From: 40CM-4-69-5 sp036556905 | Lineage (GTDB): Bacteria; Methylomirabilota; Methylomirabilia; Rokubacteriales; CSP1-6 | Assembly (NCBI GenBank): GCA_036556905.1 | Contig: DATBIM010000094.1 | Location: 62,001 to 126,000 of the forward strand | Reading direction: 5' to 3' | Length of the DNA: 64,000 nucleotides | Part shown: piece after piece, positions 24,475-33,005 of the stretch | How the letters are laid out: each line of letters starts with the position of its first letter | Position numbering within the stretch: position 1 is the first letter of the stretch | Position numbers and translations under genes: made by a program | The notes under the pieces: model-generated | What the model was told of the DNA's origin: nothing | Seen by the model: the letters and a program-made list of their open reading frames with translations, nothing else | The model's database searches: none

Positions 24475-25422
24475 GTGCTGACGTACGCCCTGCGCCGCGT
24501 CCTCTGGCTGATCCCCACGCTCCTGGCCATGGCCCTGGTGACGTTTCTCGTGATGCACGCCACGCCGGGAAGCCCGCTCGATCCAGTGTCCGAGGGCGCT
24601 AACCCCCTGTCGCCCGAGGCCCAGCGGCAGCTGGCCGCCGTCTACGGGCTCGACCGCCCGCTCTGGGAGCAGTTCGCGATCTTCGTGGTAAAAGCGGTCC
24701 AGGGTGACTTCGGCCAATCCTTCATCTATCGCACCCGCACCGTGCGCGAGATCATCGCCGGCGCCTTCGGGGTGTCGCTCGTGCTGGGCAGCCTGGCCTT
24801 CACGCTCGCGGTGGTCGGCGGCCTCACCCTCGGCGTGCTGGCCGCCGTCCACCAGAACCGGCTGTGGGACTACGTCTCGATCACGGTGGCCACGATCGGT
24901 CTGGCCATCCCGAATTTCGTGCTGGCCGTGTTCTTGATCGTGCTCTTCGCTTTCGTCGTTCCCCTCTTCCCCACCGGCGGCTGGGACTCGCCGCGGACGT
25001 GGGTGCTGCCCACTATCACGCTGGCGGCGGCCCCCATGGGCATCGTGGCCCGCTTCACCCGGGCCAGCATGCTCGAGGTCATTCGCGCCGATTACACGCA
25101 GACCGCCCGGGCCAAGGGCCTGGCCGAGGGACGGGTGATCTTCAAGCACGCGCTCAAGAATGCGCTGGTCCCCGTCGTCACGCTCCTGGGGCCGATGTTC
25201 GCCGCGATCGGCACCGGCTCGTTCTTCGTGGAGGCGGTGTTTCGCGTGCCGGGGCTGGGCCGATTCTTCGTCGAGTCGATGACCGGGCGCGACTACCCCA
25301 TGATCATGGCGGTGGTGCTGACGTACGGGGCCTTTCTTGCCGTCATGAATCTCGTGGTCGATCTGCTCTACGGCGTGCTCGACCCGCGCATCCGGCTGGG
25401 CGCCGAGCGCGCGACGGGATGA
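24475..25422 (+). CDS. ABC peptide importer permease, DppB type
   Basis: Permease of 315 residues starting with GTG. N-terminal helix LRRVLWLIPTLLAMALVTFLV followed by MHATPGSPLDP, the periplasmic region with YGLDRPLWEQF, the conserved GDFGQSFIYRTRTVREI, several helices, the docking loop RADYTQTARAKGLAEGRVIFKH, and the DPRIRLG tail. No Shine-Dalgarno sequence is obvious. Overlaps the DppC gene by 4 nt. First gene of a three-gene importer cassette without ATPases. Confidence 0.93.
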   Translation: MLTYALRRVLWLIPTLLAMALVTFLVMHATPGSPLDPVSEGANPLSPEAQRQLAAVYGLDRPLWEQFAIFVVKAVQGDFGQSFIYRTRTVREIIAGAFGVSLVLGSLAFTLAVVGGLTLGVLAAVHQNRLWDYVSITVATIGLAIPNFVLAVFLIVLFAFVVPLFPTGGWDSPRTWVLPTITLAAAPMGIVARFTRASMLEVIRADYTQTARAKGLAEGRVIFKHALKNALVPVVTLLGPMFAAIGTGSFFVEAVFRVPGLGRFFVESMTGRDYPMIMAVVLTYGAFLAVMNLVVDLLYGVLDPRIRLGAERATG

Positions 25423-26261
25423 CCGGGGGGCTCACCCGCGACGCCCTGCGGCGGCTCAGCCGGAACCGGCTGGCTCTCGCCGGGAGCGCCGCCGTGGTGC
25501 TGCTGTGCCTGCTCGCGCTGCTCGCCGACGTGCTGGCGCCCTATCCCTACACCAAGACCGACTTCGGCCGGCTCGCCGAGGGGCCGTCGGCCGACCATCT
25601 GCTCGGCACCGACCAGCTCGGACGGGATCTGCTCTCCCGCCTCATCTACGGTGCCCGCATCTCGATGCTGGTGGGGCTGGGCGCCCAGCTGATCGTCGTG
25701 CTCATCGGCGTGCCCATCGGCGCGCTGTCCGGCTACCTCGGAGGCCGCACGGACATTCTCATGACCCGGTTCATCGACGTCATGTACGCCTTCCCCCGAC
25801 TGCTCTTCGTCATCCTGGTGATGTCGATGCTGGGGGCGGGGCTGGCCAACATCTTCGTCGCCATCGGGCTCACCGGCTGGGTGTCCATCGCCCGCCAGAC
25901 CCGGGCCCAGGTGCTGGCCCTCAAGCAGCGGGAATTCGTGGAGGCCGCGCGGGCCCTGGGCGTGGGCGGGGGCCGCGGGCTCCTGCGCCACGTCCTGCCC
26001 AACGCGCTGACGCCCATCGTGGTGGTGGTCACGCTGGGCATTCCCGAGGCGATCTTCACCGAAGCCGCGCTGAGCTTCATCGGCGTCGGCATCAACCCCC
26101 CCACCCCATCCTGGGGACAGATGGTCGGCGAGGGTCAGCAGTATCTGCGGTCGGCCTGGCACCTCTGCGTGTTCCCGTCGATCGCCATCGCCATCACTAT
26201 GCTGGCCTTCACCTTCCTCGGTGATGGTGTGCGGGACGCGCTGGACCCGCGGCTACAATAA
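25419..26261 (+). CDS. ABC peptide importer permease, DppC type
   Basis: Permease of 280 residues starting at ATG 25419 in an ATGA overlap with DppB. The first helix LALAGSAAVVLLCLLALLADVLAPY is followed by LLGTDQLGRDLLSRLIYGAR, about five further helices with docking loop QREFVEAARALGVGGGRGLLRH, and the tail DPRLQ. Its last codons (CTA CAA TAA) overlap the TACAAT -10 of the downstream binding-protein gene, so that gene may be transcribed both with the permeases and independently. Confidence 0.93.
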   Translation: MTGGLTRDALRRLSRNRLALAGSAAVVLLCLLALLADVLAPYPYTKTDFGRLAEGPSADHLLGTDQLGRDLLSRLIYGARISMLVGLGAQLIVVLIGVPIGALSGYLGGRTDILMTRFIDVMYAFPRLLFVILVMSMLGAGLANIFVAIGLTGWVSIARQTRAQVLALKQREFVEAARALGVGGGRGLLRHVLPNALTPIVVVVTLGIPEAIFTEAALSFIGVGINPPTPSWGQMVGEGQQYLRSAWHLCVFPSIAIAITMLAFTFLGDGVRDALDPRLQ

Positions 26262-26265
26262 AGCC
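26254..26265 (+). promoter_or_regulatory. -10 box TACAAT 6 nt before a start codon
   Basis: TACAAT at 26254-26259, embedded in the last codons of the permease gene, 6 nt before ATG 26266. No Shine-Dalgarno sequence. Predicts a leaderless transcript for the binding protein, decoupling its level from the permeases. Confidence 0.5.
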
Positions 26266-28002
26266 ATGAGCCGGTCGCGACTGCCGATGGACGATCGCCA
26301 GCTCGACCTGCTCGCCCGGCGCCTGGCCACGATCCGCGTGGGCCGGCGTCAGTTCCTGGCCCTGGCCGCCGTCCTCACCGCCACGGGTCCGCTGGTGCGC
26401 GCGAGCGGGGCGGCGGCGGCGCCCAGGCTGGCGCCCGGTGAGCGCCTGGCCCGGGAACAGGTCTTCCGCTACGGTGGGGGCGGCTGGTGGCCGGCCGATC
26501 CCACCAGCCACGACTTCAACAAGGACATGTTCTGCGACGGGGTGCCGGCCCTCTTCGCCGGCCTCCTCAAGTTCAACGCCGACCACGAGCCGGTGGCCGA
26601 CCTGGCCACGAAGGTCACGGCCAACAAGGACGGCTCGCAGTGGGTGTTCACGCTGCGGCGGGACTCGAAGTGGTCGGACAGCACGCCCTGCACGGCCCGT
26701 GACTTCGAGTGGTCGTGGAAGCGCCAGCTCGACCCGGCCACGGCCTCCCCCTACGCCACGTTCTTCTACGACCTCCGCAACGGCGAGGCCTTCAACAAGA
26801 AGCAGGTCGACGCGGCCCAGGTGGGCGTGCGGGCCCGCGACGACTGGACGCTGGAAGCCACCCTGGAGGGACCGCGGGCCTACTTTCCCATCCTTGCCGC
26901 GTTCCTGGCCGCGCTGCCGGCCCCCCGCCGGGCCGTCGAGAAACACGGGGACCGGTGGACGGAGGCGGCCAACATCGTGTGCAACGGGCCCTTCGTGCTG
27001 GAGCAGTGGGAGCACAACCGGGTCATGGTGCTCGGCCGGAATCCCCACTTCTACGGCGCCCGGCGGGTCACGCTACAGAAGGTCGTCATTCCGATCATCC
27101 CCACCGCCTCCGGCGCCCTGCCCTACGAGAACAGCGAGATCGACATGACCTCGCTGCAGCCCAGCGACCTCAAGCGCCTGCAGGCCAATCCGAAAACGTC
27201 CGGCGAGGTGTTCCGCTATCCGTTCCCCGGCACCTGGTATCTGATCCCCCAGGTCACCCGGCCGCCGTTCGACAACCTCAACGTGCGGCGCGCCGTCGCC
27301 CACGCCATCGACCGGGACAATCTGGTGAAGGTGGCCCAGGGCTTCGCCATTCCCGCCCATTCCATGATCCCGCCCGGGTTCCCGGGGGCCACCGACGACC
27401 CGAAGATCAAGGCACTGCAGCGCTTCGATCCCAAGCTGGCCCTGGCCCAGCTGAAGGGCACGCCCTTCGAGGGCGGGCGCCGGTGGCCGAAGATCACGCT
27501 GACCATGCGCGACGAGGCGCGTGGTTCCCGGCCGCTGGCCCAGGCGGTCCAGGCGGTGTTGCTCGAGCACCTCAACATGTCGACCGAGCTCGAGGTGCTG
27601 GACCCCCGCGTGTTCCGCGAGCGGCTGTGGAAGCACGAGTTCCAGCTCGTGTGGCTCCGCTGGTTCATGGACTACCCGGATCCCCATAACGAGTACTTCG
27701 ACACCTTCTACGGCAAGCGCACGACCGGCAAGCGCCAGGCCTGGAGCAACGACGCCTTCGACCGGGAGCTGGAGCTCGGCCGCGACACCCGCGATCCCGG
27801 CAAGCGCCTGCAGCACTACCTCCGAGCCGAGGAGATCCTCCAGACCGACGTGGGCTACGTCCCGGTGGCGTGGGTGGTGCGCTACGCGGCGCTCAAGCCC
27901 TGGGTGCGCGGCTTGCAGAAGACGCGCCAGGGCGAGTACGCGGTGGAGGGCAACATCTACGTCGCCATGCTGCCCCATCTCTACATCCTGGAGCGCACCT
28001 AG
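26266..28002 (+). CDS. Peptide-type ABC solute-binding protein (SBP_bac_5), Tat-like signal
   Basis: 578-residue receptor of the DppA/OppA family. The N-terminus has VGRRQFLALAAVLTATGPLV with a twin-arginine followed by an Ala-rich hydrophobic core and a likely cleavage at GAAAAP. The mature part contains TPCTARDFEWSWKRQLDPATASPYA, the family's FEWSWKR-type motif of oligopeptide receptors, and later VRRAVAHAIDRDNLVKV. It starts 4 nt after the permease stop. It is likely abundant relative to the permeases given its own -10 box. Ends 10 nt from the converging amidohydrolase gene. Confidence 0.92.
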   Translation: MSRSRLPMDDRQLDLLARRLATIRVGRRQFLALAAVLTATGPLVRASGAAAAPRLAPGERLAREQVFRYGGGGWWPADPTSHDFNKDMFCDGVPALFAGLLKFNADHEPVADLATKVTANKDGSQWVFTLRRDSKWSDSTPCTARDFEWSWKRQLDPATASPYATFFYDLRNGEAFNKKQVDAAQVGVRARDDWTLEATLEGPRAYFPILAAFLAALPAPRRAVEKHGDRWTEAANIVCNGPFVLEQWEHNRVMVLGRNPHFYGARRVTLQKVVIPIIPTASGALPYENSEIDMTSLQPSDLKRLQANPKTSGEVFRYPFPGTWYLIPQVTRPPFDNLNVRRAVAHAIDRDNLVKVAQGFAIPAHSMIPPGFPGATDDPKIKALQRFDPKLALAQLKGTPFEGGRRWPKITLTMRDEARGSRPLAQAVQAVLLEHLNMSTELEVLDPRVFRERLWKHEFQLVWLRWFMDYPDPHNEYFDTFYGKRTTGKRQAWSNDAFDRELELGRDTRDPGKRLQHYLRAEEILQTDVGYVPVAWVVRYAALKPWVRGLQKTRQGEYAVEGNIYVAMLPHLYILERT

Positions 28003-28012
28003 CCGACGCGCG

Positions 28013-29023
28013 TCAGCGGCGGAGCCGCAGCAGCCGCTGCGCGTTGCCCTCGTAGATCTTGGCCTTGTCCTCGGCGCTGGCCCGCATCCGTTCCATGGCC
28101 GCGATGGTATCGCGGATGAACCCCGGCCCCTTTTCGGGGTCGAAGGGCATGTCGGTGCCGAACAGCACATGATCGGCGCCGAAGAAGGCCAGGCCCGACT
28201 CCATCCCGTGCCAGGCCCCGAAGAGCGCGGTGTCGCCGTAGAACATCCGGAAGTAGTCAACGGGACGCTTCTTGAGCCGTTTGAGCGCGGCCCCGTCGTC
28301 GGGGTCGTCGCTGCGCGAGCCGAGCTGGTCGAGCCCGCCGCCGATGCGCCCCTCGCAGAAGGGGACCATGGCCCCCAGGTGGTGGGTGATGACCACCAGG
28401 TCGGGATGGCGGTCGAAGATCCCGGAGAAGACCAGACGCCCCATGGCGATCGACGTCTCATAGGGCCACCCGAAGGCCCACCAGAGGTCGTACTTCGAGC
28501 GGGGCTCGTTGGGATAATCGGCCACGCGGTCCGATCGGGTCGGATGGATCCAGACCGGTAGCCGCCGCTGGGCCAGCCGCTCGAAGATTTGCAGGTGCTG
28601 GGGCAGATCGAGCGCCTGGCCGTTCACGTTCGTGAAGACCTGCACACCGGTTGCCCCCAGCTGGTCCAGGGCGCGGTCGATCTCGCCCAGCGCAGCGTCG
28701 GGATTGTTCATGGGCAGCGAGGCCACAAAGCCCGGGAAGCGATCGGGGTGCCGGGCCACCAGCGCGGCCATCTCGTCGTTGGCCAGACGGGCCAGCTCCG
28801 GGCTCCGATCGGGCCCAGCGACGACCTCGATCGGCGGGGCGGCCAGCGTGAGGACCTGCACGTAGTCGGGATAGCGGTCCATGATCCGGAATCGCAGATC
28901 CACGTCGACGAGCACCGGGATGCCGGAGATGCGCTTCTGCATGTGCATGCCTCGCGGCGCGACCTCCAGCATGCGGTCGAAGTAGCGGCGGGGCAGGATG
29001 TGGGGAAAGACGTCGATCTTCAT
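28013..29023 (-). CDS. Amidohydrolase 2 family protein, ACMSD-like
   Basis: 336-residue metal-dependent (de)carboxylase/hydrolase of the amidohydrolase_2 family, which includes aminocarboxymuconate semialdehyde decarboxylase and gamma-resorcylate decarboxylase. Seen are LPVWIHPTRSDR, VITHHLGAMVPFCEGRI and the Asp of LFGTDMPFDPEKG. The N-terminal metal motif, normally H-x-H (IDIHTH), reads IDVFPHILP, so the first His is Phe; activity with fewer ligands or a shifted site is possible. It starts in an ATGA overlap with the TRAP permease stop, so the transported compound is a candidate substrate. Confidence 0.86.
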   Translation of the reverse strand: MKIDVFPHILPRRYFDRMLEVAPRGMHMQKRISGIPVLVDVDLRFRIMDRYPDYVQVLTLAAPPIEVVAGPDRSPELARLANDEMAALVARHPDRFPGFVASLPMNNPDAALGEIDRALDQLGATGVQVFTNVNGQALDLPQHLQIFERLAQRRLPVWIHPTRSDRVADYPNEPRSKYDLWWAFGWPYETSIAMGRLVFSGIFDRHPDLVVITHHLGAMVPFCEGRIGGGLDQLGSRSDDPDDGAALKRLKKRPVDYFRMFYGDTALFGAWHGMESGLAFFGADHVLFGTDMPFDPEKGPGFIRDTIAAMERMRASAEDKAKIYEGNAQRLLRLRR

Positions 29024-30960
29024 GGCACCCTCCGTGCTGCAGCGGTGACGGTCTCAGGCGCGCCGGCCAGGCGCTCGGACACGACGAGGGCCAGACCCAG
29101 GCCGAACCCGATCAAGTCCAGCAGGACCACCGACACGAACGTCTGCGGCGGCAGGACCAGCAGCATGCCCGCGGCCATACCCCAGAGGCGCCGCGGCCAC
29201 CCCAGCGGGCGGAACAGGTAGCCGGCGCAGGCGATGCCGAGCAGCACCACCCCCACCGAGGCCGTGAACACCGTGGCGACGATTTCGAGCATCGCGCCCT
29301 CGAGGATCAGGGCCGGATGGTACACGAAGATGAAGGGAACGATGTAGGCCACGATCCCCAGCCGCATTCCGGTCCACCCCGTTCTCCAGAAGTCGGCCTT
29401 GGCGATGGCGGCCGCCGCGTAGGTCGCCAGGCAGTCCGGGGGCGTGATGAGCGAGAGCATGCCGAAGTAGAAGAGGAACAGGTGGGCGGCCAGCGGGACG
29501 ATCCCCAGCTGGGCCAGGGCCGGGCCCACCAGCACGGCCAGCGTGACGTAGACCACCGTGGTGGGTAGCGACATGCCGAGCAGAATGCTGACCACGGCGG
29601 TGAGAACCAGGAGCAGGAACGTGCTGCCTCCGGCCATGCCGACCAGAACGATCGGAAGCTTGGAGGTGAAGCCGGAGAGCTGCAGCGTGCCGATGACGAC
29701 GCCAGCCAGCGTCACGATCGCCACCAGCTCCAGCATCGTGCGACCGGTGCTCTCCAGCATGGCGACCAGCTTCGACCACGTTGGACGCGTCTGCTTCTGC
29801 AGCGAGCCGACCAGCAGCGTGACCCCGACGGCGAGCATCCCGGCCTGCCCGGCCTCCCAACCGGCCAGCATGAGCGTGTACATCAGCACGCCCAGGGGAG
29901 CCAGGAAGACCCAGCCGAGTCGCATCACCGGGCCCAGGCGGGGAATCTGCTCGCGGGGCAGACCGCTGAGCCCGTGCTTGGCGGCCTCCAGGTCCACCTG
30001 GACGAACAGGGCGAGGTAGTAGAGGCACGCCGGGATGGCCGCGGCCAGCGCGACCTGACCGTACGGGATCGACAGGTACTCGGCCATGAGGAAGGCCGCC
30101 GCCCCCATCACCGGAGGCATGATCTGGCCGCCGTTCGAGGCCACCGCCTCGATGGCCGCGGCGATGTGGGGCGGATAACCCGCGCGCTTCATCATAGGAA
30201 TGGTCACCGCCCCGTCGACGACGACGTTGGCCACCGCGCTCCCCGAGACCGTGCCGTAGAGGGTCGAGGAGACCACGGCCATCTTGGCGGCGCCGCCGCG
30301 GTAGCGACCCATCGCCGCCTGGGCCAGATCGGTGAGGAATCGATCGCCGCCCACCGCGTAGAGCGCCTGGCCGAAGAAGATGAAGGCCACGACGATGTTG
30401 GCGGTGACGGCCAGGGGGATGCCGAGGATGCCGTTGGTGTCGAGGTACAGATAGACGGCGATGCGCTCCCAGGACGAGCCCTTCGCGTAGAAGATGCCGG
30501 GTAGCAGCCAGGCGAACTTCGCGTAGAGGAGGCAGACGACGGCGATCCACATGAGCGCCCAGCCGGCCACCCGCCGCACCGACTCCAGCACCAGCAGCAC
30601 CGTCACCACGCCCAGCAGGAGCTTGTCCCAGGTGATGATGCCCAGCGTGTAAGCGATCGTCGGGTAGAAGACCGCCACGTAGAGGCCCGCCACCAGGGCC
30701 GTGGCGGCGCACAGCCAGTCGTACCAGGGCACGCGGTCCACCGGCGCCCGGGGGCCGGCCCGCATGCAGATGAACACGGGAGCCAGGCCCAGGCCCAGGA
30801 ACAGCCCCAGATACTGCTCGTTGAATATGGCCCCGGGGAAGTAATGCTGGAGCTTCGTCGCCCAGGCCCCGCCCACCAGGGTCAAGAGCACGAGCGCAGC
30901 CCGCTCGAGCGTCCGGGACGTTCCGCTGAGCGTCCGGAACTTGACGATGAACTCGGTCAC
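29020..30960 (-). CDS. TRAP transporter fused permease (4TM/12TM, TAXI type)
   Basis: 646-residue inner-membrane protein in which the small and large TRAP subunits are fused. About 16-18 hydrophobic segments are visible. The large-subunit part carries the family segments SGSAVANVVVDGAVTIPMMKR, ASNGGQIMPPVMGAAAFLMAEYL and the second repeat GMSLPTTVVYVTLAVLVGPAL with TPPDCLATYAAAAIA. Works with TAXI-class receptors using ion gradients for uptake of organic acids such as C4-dicarboxylates or glutamate. GTG 30960 overlaps the stop of the first TAXI gene (GTGA). An upstream ATG in the same frame is inside that gene and is not used. Confidence 0.94.
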   Translation of the reverse strand: MTEFIVKFRTLSGTSRTLERAALVLLTLVGGAWATKLQHYFPGAIFNEQYLGLFLGLGLAPVFICMRAGPRAPVDRVPWYDWLCAATALVAGLYVAVFYPTIAYTLGIITWDKLLLGVVTVLLVLESVRRVAGWALMWIAVVCLLYAKFAWLLPGIFYAKGSSWERIAVYLYLDTNGILGIPLAVTANIVVAFIFFGQALYAVGGDRFLTDLAQAAMGRYRGGAAKMAVVSSTLYGTVSGSAVANVVVDGAVTIPMMKRAGYPPHIAAAIEAVASNGGQIMPPVMGAAAFLMAEYLSIPYGQVALAAAIPACLYYLALFVQVDLEAAKHGLSGLPREQIPRLGPVMRLGWVFLAPLGVLMYTLMLAGWEAGQAGMLAVGVTLLVGSLQKQTRPTWSKLVAMLESTGRTMLELVAIVTLAGVVIGTLQLSGFTSKLPIVLVGMAGGSTFLLLVLTAVVSILLGMSLPTTVVYVTLAVLVGPALAQLGIVPLAAHLFLFYFGMLSLITPPDCLATYAAAAIAKADFWRTGWTGMRLGIVAYIVPFIFVYHPALILEGAMLEIVATVFTASVGVVLLGIACAGYLFRPLGWPRRLWGMAAGMLLVLPPQTFVSVVLLDLIGFGLGLALVVSERLAGAPETVTAAARRVP

Positions 30961-31976
30961 GGGTTGGTGGCCAGTCGCTGCTGCGTCTTCTCCATCTCGG
31001 CCGTCCATACGGCCCGCTCACGGAAGAACCGCACGGCCCCCGGGTGATACGGGACCATCACGTCCGCGCTGGCCAGTCGGTCGCGCGTCCACTCTCGAAA
31101 CTGGGGGTGCAGCGGGGGCAGCTGGTCGATGCGCTCCCACGTGCTCTTGAGGAACGCCTCCACCACCGCGTCGGCCACGTGCTTGCCGGCGATGACGTAG
31201 AGGTCGAAGGCAAGGATGCAGATGTCCTCGGTGACCGCGACCGCCTGACCCCGGGCGATCCGACGGCCATAGAAACCGGGAACTGCCGCGCGGAGCCGCT
31301 GTTCGCCGTCAGACGAGCAGTCGACCGAGATATGGCGCACGCCCACGGCGGCATCGGCCTCGCGCACCTTCGCCCCGTTGAGCGCGAACAGCGACACGTC
31401 GGCCCGCCGTTGAACAAGCGCATCGATGCCTTCGGGCAGCCCCGGCACCGGGACCACCTGGACGTCGCTCCAGCCAAGCCCGGCCGTGGTCAGCGCTCCG
31501 AAGAGGGTGAACCAGGTAGATAGACTGGCCGGATACTCGCCGGTCATCCGCCGGCCGCGAACGTCGTGGATCGTGCGGATGGGCGAGTCCTTGCGGACGA
31601 GGGGCCCGGCCAGGATGGGCGAGCCGCGCATGACCAGTCTCAGGTTCGGCGCGTGCGGGAACGGGTTCCGCCCGCCGACCTTGAAGCCCGGACCCCGGTA
31701 GGCCAGCGCGGTCTCGAGAATCGTGTTGACCCCGAACTCCAGCTCGCCGGTGTTGATGAGCGGCAGGAACGTGCTGGAGCCGGCATAGGGCTGCACGCTG
31801 AGCCGCACGGTGCCCGCGTCGGCCGCCGCCTTGGCCAGGCCGCTGCCGACCGCATAGAACACGCTGCCGGGCGGGTTGGTGCCGATGCTGGCGGTCGTCT
31901 GGGCGGCGGCCGGCGGTACGCCGGCAAGGAACACCACGGCAACAGCCAGCAGGCGACAGCGCGTCGAGATCGTCAC
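30957..31976 (-). CDS. TAXI family TRAP solute-binding protein (copy nearest permease)
   Basis: 339-residue periplasmic receptor. A signal peptide (LLAVAVVFLAGVPPAAAQ) precedes the TAXI landmark ASIGTNPPGSVFYAVGSGLAK; later parts include PSLRLVMRG-like strands, KDSPIRTIHDVRGRRMTGEYPA and a C-terminal EWTRDRLASADVMVPYHPGAVRFFRE. It is the most divergent of the three tandem paralogues. It starts 12 nt after the second copy and its TGA overlaps the permease GTG. Binding-site and ligand are not known. Confidence 0.93.
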   Translation of the reverse strand: MTISTRCRLLAVAVVFLAGVPPAAAQTTASIGTNPPGSVFYAVGSGLAKAAADAGTVRLSVQPYAGSSTFLPLINTGELEFGVNTILETALAYRGPGFKVGGRNPFPHAPNLRLVMRGSPILAGPLVRKDSPIRTIHDVRGRRMTGEYPASLSTWFTLFGALTTAGLGWSDVQVVPVPGLPEGIDALVQRRADVSLFALNGAKVREADAAVGVRHISVDCSSDGEQRLRAAVPGFYGRRIARGQAVAVTEDICILAFDLYVIAGKHVADAVVEAFLKSTWERIDQLPPLHPQFREWTRDRLASADVMVPYHPGAVRFFRERAVWTAEMEKTQQRLATNP

Positions 31977-31988
31977 GGGCCGCCCCGC

Positions 31989-33005
31989 TCAGCGCTTGAT
32001 CGCGAGGAGCTTCTGCTGGGCCTCGTCCATCTCGGGCTTCCAGACGCCACGGTCCTTGAAGAAACGCACGGCGGCCGGATGGTAGGGCATCGTCACCTCG
32101 GCACTGGCCAACCTCTCACGTGTCCACTCCTTGAAGATGGGATGGATCGGAACCAGCTTGTCGGGGTGCTCCCACGTCGCCCGTAGCACGCCTTCCACCA
32201 GCGCGTCGCCGACGCCCTTGCCGGCCACCACGTAGATGTCGTAGGCGACGGCGCACATGTCATCGACCACGGCGACGGCGGAGCCCTTGGGCACCCGGCG
32301 CGGATAGTAGCCGGGCACGGCCGCCCGCAGCCGCCTGTCGCCCTCGGGCGTGCAGTCGATGGAGACGTGACGCACGCCTACGGCGGCGTCGGCCTCACGC
32401 ACCTTGGCGCCGTTCAGCGCGTAGGACGATACGTCGGCCCGGCCCTGGACCAGCGCGTCGATGCCATCGTTGAGGGCCGGCACCGGGACCACGCGCACAT
32501 CGTTCCAGGTCATGCCGGCGCTGGCCAGCCAGCCGAAGACGTTGTACCAGATGGCGAGATTCGCCGGATACTCGCCGGTGACGCGCTTGCCTCGCATGTC
32601 GGCGACGGTCTTGATCGGCGAGTCCCGCCGCACCACGGGAGCGATCATCAGCGGCGCCCCCCGCATCACGAGGCGGAGGCTGGGGCCGGCCGGGAACGGG
32701 TTGCGCCCGCCGATCTTGAAGCCGGGACCCCGGTAGACCAGGCCCATGTCGACGGCGTTGTTGACCCCGAAGTCCAGCTCGCCGGACTCCAGCAGGGGCA
32801 CGAAGGTACTGGTCCCCGCGTAGGGCTGCACGGCGAGCTGCATGGCCCCGGCGTCGGCGGCCACCTTGGCCAGGCCGCTGCCGATCGCGTAGAAGACGCT
32901 GCCGGGCGGGTTGGTGCCGATGCTCGCCGCCTTCTGGGCGGCGACCGGCGCCGCGACCAGCACGCTCGCGATGAGCGCGAACGCCGCCAGCACCCGAGGG
33001 CTCAT
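31989..33005 (-). CDS. TAXI family TRAP solute-binding protein (middle copy)
   Basis: 338 residues; signal peptide (VLAAFALIASVLVAAPVAAQ), then ASIGTNPPGSVFYAIGSGLAK. Same domain order as its neighbours. Residues around EADAAVGVRHVSIDCTPEGDRRL are identical to the first copy in operon order: a 92-nt block (32305-32396) differs at only 2 bases from 33318-33409, whereas flanking sequence diverges more, a sign of gene conversion. ATG 33005 overlaps the upstream copy's stop (ATGA); a longer ORF start at 33056 lies inside that gene. Confidence 0.94.
   Translation of the reverse strand: MSPRVLAAFALIASVLVAAPVAAQKAASIGTNPPGSVFYAIGSGLAKVAADAGAMQLAVQPYAGTSTFVPLLESGELDFGVNNAVDMGLVYRGPGFKIGGRNPFPAGPSLRLVMRGAPLMIAPVVRRDSPIKTVADMRGKRVTGEYPANLAIWYNVFGWLASAGMTWNDVRVVPVPALNDGIDALVQGRADVSSYALNGAKVREADAAVGVRHVSIDCTPEGDRRLRAAVPGYYPRRVPKGSAVAVVDDMCAVAYDIYVVAGKGVGDALVEGVLRATWEHPDKLVPIHPIFKEWTRERLASAEVTMPYHPAAVRFFKDRGVWKPEMDEAQQKLLAIKR

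Noticed and set aside
29054..31021. 655-codon frame overlapping the TRAP permease
   Set aside because: Same strand, other frame, Arg/Gly/Pro-rich without hydrophobic pattern; shadow of the permease gene.
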